Below, in pieces: positions 59,373-64,000 of a stretch of 64,000 nucleotides of DNA. The notes beneath the pieces were generated by a model, which ran no database searches, was not told the DNA's origin, and was given only the letters and a program-made list of their open reading frames with translations. Source of the DNA: an uncultured Prevotella sp. GTDB taxonomy: Bacteria > Bacteroidota > Bacteroidia > Bacteroidales > Bacteroidaceae. The stretch lies in NCBI GenBank assembly GCA_937898715.1, contig CALEKA010000120.1:1-64000 (forward strand). The letters run 5' to 3'. How positions within the stretch are numbered: position 1 is the first letter of the stretch; each line of letters starts with the position of its first letter. The position numbers and the translations under genes were made by a program.

Positions 59373-59735
59373 ATGAAATCGTTTATCAAGAAAGCATTTG
59401 TAGTACTCATCGTATTGGCCACATTCGTAGATTGGCCTGTTAAAGTCGAAGCTGGTGGATATGGTGTAGTAGCAAAAGAAGCAGTACCATTATTACGTAG
59501 CTGTACGCGTGTTGCTGAGAAAAATGTAAACAAATCTACGCAAATTTCGAAGGATCTTGTAAATAGGGCCGCGAGAAACCAAACCCTAAAGTATGGCTCA
59601 ATGAGGGCTGCAGGTCAGTTAACCGTCGTGGTATGTCCTGTTTGTCATGGAACAGGAAATGTACAAGGTTTTGATGGTCATTCATATAATTGCCATAATT
59701 GCAAAGGAGCGGGGCGTGTAGTTCGTCGTCGCTAA
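59373..59735 (+). CDS. Exported small protein with DnaJ-type zinc-finger repeats
   Basis: I start at the ATG at 59373 (120 residues, MKSFIKKAFVVLIVLATFVD); the frame is open six bases further. A signal peptide or anchor is followed by a helical region and, at the end, two CxxCxGxG-type motifs (VCPVCHGTGNV and NCHNCKGAGRV). These resemble the DnaJ central zinc finger, though only half the usual number is present. Function unknown. It lies 20 bases after the second kinase gene. Confidence 0.75.
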   Translation: MKSFIKKAFVVLIVLATFVDWPVKVEAGGYGVVAKEAVPLLRSCTRVAEKNVNKSTQISKDLVNRAARNQTLKYGSMRAAGQLTVVVCPVCHGTGNVQGFDGHSYNCHNCKGAGRVVRRR

Positions 59736-59823
59736 TGCATTGTTGCTGCGGCTTGTAAATTCGCTATAGCTCTAATATCCAATCAGTAAAAGAAGGAAGT
59801 ACAATCCATTTAAAATAACGCAT

Positions 59824-60519
59824 ATGAGAAATTTGAAATTCATTTTAGTATTAATGCTAACGAGCTTGTCTGTGAGTGTACATGCTCAAGAGGCAAAAGA
59901 CGAGTTGAAAGGTGAGGTCTCAGCACCTCTTTCTTCCTTGAAGTTGGCCAACGATCTGATTCGCTATGGTTATGCACAGCAAAGCGCATTACCCTTGATT
60001 CAGGCTTTAGAAATCATGGCTGAGACTCCGACGCAGGAATTTGGTTCTGAAAAGGACACATCAATTCCTGCAACATCGTCAACTCCTGCGACATCATCAA
60101 CTAAAGAGGAAAAGGTTTCCTTTGACTTTGCCAAGGTCTTGGCAGACGCAAAAGAGTTCGCTGATGGTGATGAACATCTCTTGGCTTTGATTAAGAATGT
60201 TGAGACAGAGAAGGATGGTGCCAATCGTGGTGCCGTGGGTGGACCACGTCGCGGTGTCACTACTGTCTATGCTAATCGTACAGATTCCTATCGAATAAAC
60301 TTCGTAGCTGGTTATCTTGCTGAGGTCGCTGTTTCTGGTGATGGTGATACTGATTTGGATCTGTATGTGTATGATGGTAATGGTAACCTCATTGCAAGCG
60401 ATACAGACTACACAGATGATTGTTACGTAAGTTGGGTGCCTAGGTGGACAGGACGTTTCACCATAAAAGTGGTAAATCGTGGCCCGATAGCCAATCGCTA
60501 TGTTATTCTGACGAACTAA
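59824..60519 (+). CDS. Secreted protein with C-terminal PPC-like beta domain
   Basis: The 231-residue protein has a signal peptide (MRNLKFILVLMLTSLSVSVH, cleaved after HAQ). The N-terminal helical part is about 120 residues with a Thr/Ser/Pro linker (TSSTPATSSTKE). The C-terminal domain (about 150-231) resembles the bacterial pre-peptidase PPC fold: YRINFVAGYLAEVAVSGDGD, DLDLYVYDGNGNLIASD, and WTGRFTIKVVNRG. PPC domains often bind carbohydrates or assist secretion. No catalytic domain is attached. It is part of the long operon. Confidence 0.8.
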   Translation: MRNLKFILVLMLTSLSVSVHAQEAKDELKGEVSAPLSSLKLANDLIRYGYAQQSALPLIQALEIMAETPTQEFGSEKDTSIPATSSTPATSSTKEEKVSFDFAKVLADAKEFADGDEHLLALIKNVETEKDGANRGAVGGPRRGVTTVYANRTDSYRINFVAGYLAEVAVSGDGDTDLDLYVYDGNGNLIASDTDYTDDCYVSWVPRWTGRFTIKVVNRGPIANRYVILTN

Positions 60520-60624
60520 TGGCGAAGTTTGGCATTATTGTGATGAAAAACTGAGGTTGTGTCGTATAGAGAATGGTATGCGATGCAACCTCTCATCTTT
60601 TATTAATCTTTATGCGTGAAAAGT

Positions 60625-61668
60625 ATGAGATTTCTACTCTTGTTTGTACTCTTCGTTGTAAGCAGTCATACGACGTTGGGTCAAGTATCCAATGTCAAGG
60701 ATTTGTTGTTACGGATGTATAATGCTGAGTCTGACGAGGCTTTTATGAATGCATTTCATGATGTACAAGGTATCTCATTAGAGACACTAAATGCAGAGAA
60801 CGATTCTGTTAGGTACTTGTATCATTATTGTTATGCAGCAGGCTTAGAAATGATTGATGGAGATAGAGCGTTGAAAATTCAGCATATACATAAAGCCCTC
60901 CAGATACGTGAAACGACAATGGGAATATTTAGCAGCGAATATATAGAACTACTATGGGCTCTAGGGCAAGAATGGGAAAATAGTAATATAGATCAAGCTA
61001 TAGCAACCTATGAGAGTGCGTTGATCAAAGGGCAATATCTGTATATTCAAGATAAAAATGATCCTACAGTGAGACATTGGTATGGACAATGTCTTATGAG
61101 TTTGGCTCATTGTTATGAGGTTAAGCAATATCACGCACAGGTAGTTCAGGCTTATTGGGCTGCCTTTTCTTTGCAAAAAGACTCATATAAAGAGGATGAT
61201 GCAAATGCATATATGCCTATGTATCTCTTGTCTTCCTATTATAGTGAGCAATGTCATGATTACGAGAATTCTATATCTGTAATGGCTGTAACCATGCAAT
61301 ATATAAAGGAACATGAGGGTGAAAACAATAAAAGGTATGCAGAGTGTTTGTATCACATTGCAGCAAATTTAGGAAAACAAAATAAAATAGATCAAGCCAT
61401 AGAATCTTATAAGAAGGCTATTAGCATCTTGAGAATTTGCAATCTTGATTATGATGAGGATATGCTGCTCAACTATCGAAATCTATTCCTCTCGTATATT
61501 AAGTTGGGGAATATTGATGAAGCTATGAAACTTCGTACGATAATGGAAGACTGTTATCGTCACAACAATCAGATAACTGATTATTATAATCTATTGATTG
61601 CAGCTGGTAAGGTTGTTCCTAAAGCGAAGGTGCAGTTGTACGATAAGAAGATATTAAAACAAAAATGA
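60625..61668 (+). CDS. Secreted TPR-repeat protein
   Basis: I start at the ATG at 60625 (347 residues, MRFLLLFVLFVVSSHTTLGQ), in frame with an upstream GTG at 60616. After the signal peptide the protein is almost entirely helical repeats of TPR type. Examples are IELLWALGQEWENSNIDQAI, CLMSLAHCYEVKQYHAQVVQ, AANLGKQNKIDQAIESYKKA and NLFLSYIKLGNIDEAMKLRT. It precedes, by 20 bases, a TPR-CHAT protein of similar repeat style and may be its partner or a paralogue that lost its protease domain. This end of the operon is visibly more A+T-rich than the start. Confidence 0.85.
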   Translation: MRFLLLFVLFVVSSHTTLGQVSNVKDLLLRMYNAESDEAFMNAFHDVQGISLETLNAENDSVRYLYHYCYAAGLEMIDGDRALKIQHIHKALQIRETTMGIFSSEYIELLWALGQEWENSNIDQAIATYESALIKGQYLYIQDKNDPTVRHWYGQCLMSLAHCYEVKQYHAQVVQAYWAAFSLQKDSYKEDDANAYMPMYLLSSYYSEQCHDYENSISVMAVTMQYIKEHEGENNKRYAECLYHIAANLGKQNKIDQAIESYKKAISILRICNLDYDEDMLLNYRNLFLSYIKLGNIDEAMKLRTIMEDCYRHNNQITDYYNLLIAAGKVVPKAKVQLYDKKILKQK

Positions 61669-61688
61669 TAAACATAAGGCTCACAATT

Positions 61689-64000
61689 ATGAAACGAATT
61701 ATCCTCATATTGATAGTTTCCCTTCCTCTGTTGGCATTGGCTCAAAAGAAAAGCAAGGATGTAACTCATCTCCTGAACAATGCCAAAGTCCTGTATGATA
61801 AAGGCCAGGTGGACGAGGCTATAGCACTTGTAAAGACTCGTAAACGGACTTTAGAACAAGTCGACGGCGGAAAGTTGTTATATCATAAGTTGTTGGGACA
61901 ATATTACGCTGCTCTCTCTCAATATGAGAATTTGGAAAAAGAATCCTATATTATCCTTTCTGATACATTATTAAATGCTTCAGAGAGTGATAAGGCCGAA
62001 GCTTATTTCCAAATAGCTACGATTTGTCTGTCACGTAATGATATCCGAAAGGCTGAAGAGTCATTCCAGCGTTCTCTTCAAATACAAAAGAAATTTGGAA
62101 ATGAGAATAATCCTTATGTAAGGAGTACGTTATCAGGTCTAGGAACAACATATTATTACCTCAAGGATTATGCGAAAGCGAATCAATATTTCACAACGGC
62201 GAAATACCTATACGAGAAGAATCTTGATTTTTCGCTCGAATATGTGAAGTGCTTGAACAACTATGCTTTGGTGCTCAATGAACAAAAAGAATTCTTCTGG
62301 GCAAAATGTATGATAGATGTTGCACGCAATACCTTGCGACAGTTGCCATCTGCCCACAATTTGGAAAGTATCGTGATGCCGATACTTTCGAGCATGAGCA
62401 CAATATATGCCGACATGGGCTACAATGATGAAAGTCTGCAAATCATACAAGAAGGACTATCTCTGTGTAAAGATCACAATTCGATGCAAGCTACACTATT
62501 GTATAATAACCTTGCCGTGCATGCAATAAGCAGAAAGGATTACAAGACGAGTATTTACATCCTTACCCAGTGTTTGCCATTAGCAGTTGCAGCTCAAAAG
62601 AATGAAATCTTGTTCAATCTCGCATATGTTCGGTGGTTGACTAAAGATCAAGAAGCAAGTGCCACAATAAGAGATCTGTCAGAGTCGATAATAAATGATG
62701 TCTGCTCGAAATTTTGCTTTCTCTCTAATAGTGAACGTGAACAATATTGGAAATATTATAATCCTTACATTCAAATTCTCAACTCTTGGCTCGTGCAAGC
62801 CAATGATGTGAAGAATAATGCTCGTCTTTACGACAATGCTTTGTTTTCTAAGGGATTGTTACTTCGTACATCGAATAGAATAAGGGAACGAATCGTAACT
62901 TCGGGCAATAAAGAGGTAGAAAAGCAATATGATGAATTAGTATTTTTGCTAAAGAATAAGGATTCGCTGACTTTAGACCGCGACTCAGCAATGCAAGTGA
63001 GAGAACGCATCAATACGATTGATAAAAATCTTACACAATTTGTACAAGGATACGTTTCTCTCTCCGATATACGAAGGGAATATGATTGGCACAGTGTAAA
63101 GAAATCCTTAGGCTCTGACGAATGTGCAATTGAATTTCTGATGATACCCTCGTGGAACGGTGACAGCATCTGTGCCGATCCAGATTATTATGCGGCTATT
63201 GTAAGAAACTCTTCTGATAGTCCAACTCTCGTGAGGCTTAGTAAAGAATCGGAGATAAGTAGCATTCTCAGTCGTTCCAAATCATTGCCGCTAAACCGTT
63301 ATATTTCCAACTTGTATAAATGGGGCTCAAGAACTCAAGGAGAAAGGATTTACAAGAGCATATGGGAGCCCATCGAACCCTATTTGCAAGGAGTGCGGAA
63401 TGTATATTTATCCCCTGTAGGTCTGCTGAATAATGTTTCGTTTAATGCAATAGCCTTAGATAGTATGTATATGGGACAGAAATATAATCTGTTTCGATTG
63501 ACATCTACATCCCAGGTTAAGCATGTAAAAGAGAATAATAAACGGTTCGCTTTATCATCGGCTATAGTCTATGGTGGCGTACGCTATGATGCAATGGATA
63601 GTGAACTTTTTGCAGCTTCAAGAAGCTATACGAAAGACGAATTGCATGATTGGAATGCGACTGATGAGGATTATAAGCCGGCGAGAAGCGGATGGCAATA
63701 TTTGCCAGGCACGAAAATAGAGGCTGAAAGCATTTGCACAAGACTCGACAGCGCAGGGATCCATGCTACATTAATATCTGGTGCGAATGCCAATGAAGAA
63801 TCTTTCAAGCATAAGGCTCATGGTCATGACTTGATACATATAGCAACTCATGGATTCTTTTTGACCGATAAAAGGGAAATAGCTCTAAATTCTTTTCTTC
63901 AGGGACATCGATCTCCTGATGCGCAACCGAGCGCAATGATTCGTTCTGGACTTCTTTTTTCGGGGGCTAACCGTGCTTGGACAGGAAATGGTGTTATTCG
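61689..64000 (+). CDS. Exported TPR-CHAT protease (incomplete at window end)
   Basis: An uninterrupted frame runs from the ATG at 61689 to the window edge (770 codons seen). It begins with a signal peptide (MKRIILILIVSLPLLALAQ). TPR-like helices follow to about residue 330 (for example KAEAYFQIATICLSRNDIRK and SGLGTTYYYLKDYAKANQYF). The CHAT domain comes next (caspase HetF associated with TPRs). It includes NVYLSPVGLLNNVSFNAIAL and the catalytic His in LIHIATHGFF (residue 721), followed by SGLLFSGANRAW. The catalytic Cys should lie just beyond the window. Similar TPR-CHAT folds are proteases in Csx29 and gasdermin systems, but those are cytoplasmic. Confidence 0.9.
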   Translation, partial: MKRIILILIVSLPLLALAQKKSKDVTHLLNNAKVLYDKGQVDEAIALVKTRKRTLEQVDGGKLLYHKLLGQYYAALSQYENLEKESYIILSDTLLNASESDKAEAYFQIATICLSRNDIRKAEESFQRSLQIQKKFGNENNPYVRSTLSGLGTTYYYLKDYAKANQYFTTAKYLYEKNLDFSLEYVKCLNNYALVLNEQKEFFWAKCMIDVARNTLRQLPSAHNLESIVMPILSSMSTIYADMGYNDESLQIIQEGLSLCKDHNSMQATLLYNNLAVHAISRKDYKTSIYILTQCLPLAVAAQKNEILFNLAYVRWLTKDQEASATIRDLSESIINDVCSKFCFLSNSEREQYWKYYNPYIQILNSWLVQANDVKNNARLYDNALFSKGLLLRTSNRIRERIVTSGNKEVEKQYDELVFLLKNKDSLTLDRDSAMQVRERINTIDKNLTQFVQGYVSLSDIRREYDWHSVKKSLGSDECAIEFLMIPSWNGDSICADPDYYAAIVRNSSDSPTLVRLSKESEISSILSRSKSLPLNRYISNLYKWGSRTQGERIYKSIWEPIEPYLQGVRNVYLSPVGLLNNVSFNAIALDSMYMGQKYNLFRLTSTSQVKHVKENNKRFALSSAIVYGGVRYDAMDSELFAASRSYTKDELHDWNATDEDYKPARSGWQYLPGTKIEAESICTRLDSAGIHATLISGANANEESFKHKAHGHDLIHIATHGFFLTDKREIALNSFLQGHRSPDAQPSAMIRSGLLFSGANRAWTGNGVI

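Overview
The window reads as a chromosomal segment of a member of the Bacteroidales, most likely a Prevotella-like genus. The reasons are Bacteroidetes-type promoters (a TTTG-like -33 box and a TAnnTTTG -7 box) in front of many genes, a SusR-type regulator beside a TonB-dependent receptor and an alpha-galactosidase, a C10 (streptopain/interpain-like) protease, a GLUG-repeat surface protein, and the order purH-mreB-mreC-mreD-mrdA-rodA. No tRNA, rRNA or CRISPR array was recognised.

Layout. 0.3-8.2 kb: a secreted two-domain protein, then a small glycan-use locus (GH36 alpha-galactosidase and a TonB-dependent receptor, divergent from a SusR-like membrane regulator; no SusD). 8.4-10.5 kb: a small membrane protein, queA and a NUDIX hydrolase. 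10.6-17 kb: a 22-bp-periodic palindromic array, a 31-residue secretory remnant, and an operon of a 1721-residue GLUG protein plus a short companion. 17-24.3 kb: an exported flavin/iron-sulfur electron-transfer pair with an EamA transporter, aroB, a thioesterase, a lipoprotein and a GH123-like glycosidase. 24.5-28.1 kb: a HigBA-like toxin-antitoxin pair, a split chromate transporter and a DUF4160/DUF2442 pair. 28.2-33.6 kb: leuACDB behind a leader-peptide attenuator. 33.6-43.6 kb: a DUF1934-like protein, a C10 protease, and the rod-shape operon led by a purH gene that holds only the IMP cyclohydrolase domain. 43.8-48.2 kb: an Rpn-type nuclease, gpsA and lysS, with large repeat arrays between them.

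48.9-64.0 kb is the most unusual part. It contains a small secreted protein, a stand-alone LytTR regulator with an FHA membrane protein, then one long same-strand run: acidic EF-hand-like protein, exported caspase-like protease, zinc-ribbon/FHA protein, PP2C phosphatase, small membrane protein, Ser/Thr kinase-DUF805-MORN fusion, lipoprotein, tail-anchored kinase with a BACON-like domain, zinc-finger protein, PPC-like secreted protein, TPR protein, and a TPR-CHAT protease cut by the window end. The promoters at 48.9 and 51.2 kb share a 21-bp-period direct repeat at exactly the same distance from the -7 box. This makes the LytTR protein encoded between them a candidate regulator. The cluster looks like a membrane phospho-signalling system coupled to two caspase-fold proteases.

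Between genes the window is rich in repeats: two families of short inverted-repeat elements with target duplications (one lies inside the leu leader), 22-bp-periodic arrays at three loci, a triplicated lysS promoter-hairpin unit, and a roughly 420-bp array upstream of gpsA.
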